From positions 1-5,854 of the forward strand of contig JAEZSD010000117.1 of assembly GCA_023422095.1 (NCBI GenBank): DNA of 5,854 bases, in the 5' to 3' direction. The stretch comes from Bacillota bacterium (GTDB lineage: Bacteria > Bacillota_I > Bacilli_A > RFN20 > CAG-826). The notes under the pieces were generated by a model. That model ran no database searches and had not been told where the DNA came from. It worked only from the letters and a program-made list of their open reading frames with translations. Shown in pieces: positions 5,094 through 5,854 of the stretch (its first letter is position 1; the number at the start of each line of letters is the position of its first letter). Position numbers and translations under genes: made by a program.

Positions 5094-5854
5094 TTAGGCT
5101 GAAGCCAATAAAGTAGAACCAAGAAAATTTTTATAACCAGTACGATATCCATCGTCTGCTGTTTGAGAATCAAAGCGAGTGCCAAAACTACCATAGTTTA
5201 GATATTCGCCAAATGTCGCATAATGGTCATCTGTATAAACAGATACTGGTGTGCTATCCTCATAGCAACTCCATCCATCAACCCACACGACAACTCTTCC
5301 AACACCTCGATTGCTGGTGGTATAGGAACTATCTAAAGCAATATCAAATTCGTAATATACAGGATAGGATGATCCTTGAGATGTATTCCAAGATACTGCG
5401 GTGGCATAGCCATCTGTTCGTGTGTATTCTTTAATTGAACGAGCATCGTCGCCGAAAAGGTCGTTGACCTCTGACAAAGAAGCGCAGTTTTCACTCACTG
5501 TGTTACCAGCTCCAAAGTTAGCGGGAATTGAATGGAAGGCAATATAATAATTCGACACATCAACTGGGTCAGTCATGGCAATTGAAGTTAAATTTAAACT
5601 GCCTTGATTAGCGTATACATAATCATACGAATAATAGGTGTATGTTTTGTATGAATTTATAACATAGGTATTACCGACTATTGAAATATCATTTGGTACT
5701 GAAATAGAACTCACTCCATCAACCAAAGTTCCGCTATAAACCGTTGGAGATATTCGATAATCACTTGTTTCAGTGGTTGTGACATTAGTGGTCATCGAAG
5801 AGTTATAGCCAATAGTGATACTATTGATATAAGCTAAACTAGAATTAGTTTCGA
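5094..5854 (-). CDS. C-terminal part of a probably secreted protein with a barnase/RNase Sa-like ribonuclease domain (partial)
   Basis: The reading frame is open to the right edge (252 residues visible). The ATG at 5795 is internal, with no Shine-Dalgarno before it. Residue numbers here count from that Met. Residues 1-100 are Ser/Thr/Tyr/Val-rich and beta-like, as in extracellular proteins. Residues about 104-200 carry the motif order of guanyl-specific ribonucleases (barnase, RNase Sa): YYEFDI with Glu149, then RGVGRVVV with Arg163 and Arg167, then YTDDHYATF with His191. RNase Sa has YHEYTV, RGTRRII and YTGDHYATF in the same order. Spacing is longer here (Glu to Arg 18, Arg to His 24) than in RNase Sa (15 and 16), and the usual NRE..LP stretch before the Glu is not evident. 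Two Cys (104, 177) are in this region. There is no LPXTG or membrane tail; the protein ends LLASA. The N-terminus and signal peptide lie outside the window. Activity and target are inferred. Confidence 0.72.
   Translation of the reverse strand, partial: ETNSSLAYINSITIGYNSSMTTNVTTTETSDYRISPTVYSGTLVDGVSSISVPNDISIVGNTYVINSYKTYTYYSYDYVYANQGSLNLTSIAMTDPVDVSNYYIAFHSIPANFGAGNTVSENCASLSEVNDLFGDDARSIKEYTRTDGYATAVSWNTSQGSSYPVYYEFDIALDSSYTTSNRGVGRVVVWVDGWSCYEDSTPVSVYTDDHYATFGEYLNYGSFGTRFDSQTADDGYRTGYKNFLGSTLLASA

Noticed and set aside
5213..5434. Plus-strand 73-codon frame opposite the ribonuclease-like gene, considered as a possible inhibitor (barstar-like)
   Set aside because: It is His/Gln-rich with no barstar-like pattern, is fully antisense to the conserved catalytic motifs, and has no ribosome site.
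5793..5795. ATG at 5795 as the true start of the ribonuclease-like protein
   Set aside because: The frame stays open for 19 more codons to the window edge, no Shine-Dalgarno precedes the ATG, and no signal peptide follows it.

Overview
The window looks like chromosome from an AT-rich, low-GC Gram-positive bacterium of the Firmicutes/Mollicutes type. It most resembles uncultured gut lineages related to RF39 or Erysipelotrichales, which is an inference without a search. The supporting signs are strong AT bias, Shine-Dalgarno sites and sigma-A-like promoters, a BspA-type leucine-rich-repeat surface protein, PdxS and UPF0316 homologues, and use of TAA as the stop codon in all six genes whose ends are visible. 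Tryptophan is encoded by TGG and no gene has an in-frame TGA, so the standard bacterial code fits.

Left end (1-296): the first 18 codons of pdxS (PLP synthase subunit) run leftwards off the edge. Its upstream region is shared with a rightward gene and contains a perfect 9-bp inverted repeat (200-208/233-241). Next comes a secreted BspA-like LRR protein (297-1493) with its own terminator, then a UPF0316/DUF2179 membrane protein (1701-2279). A promoter-associated hairpin precedes the UPF0316 gene. A small unrecognised protein (2398-2709, minus strand) converges on it and has a clear promoter and terminator of its own.

Centre-right (2990-5081): a two-gene unit. The first gene fuses an N-terminal helix-turn-helix module to an HI0933/BaiN-type flavoprotein, and its promoter places the predicted transcript start on the ATG, so the mRNA may be leaderless. 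The second, overlapping by 17 bp, is a PlsC-type lysophospholipid acyltransferase. The stop codon of the acyltransferase gene lies in the loop of a terminator hairpin that can also serve the gene arriving from the right.

Right end (5094-5854, minus strand): the C-terminal 252 residues of a larger, probably secreted protein. Its last third carries the Glu, Arg and His motif pattern of the barnase/RNase Sa (guanyl-specific ribonuclease) superfamily, with longer loops than the classical enzymes. This is the most interesting item in the window. No mobile element, CRISPR array, tRNA or rRNA was seen.
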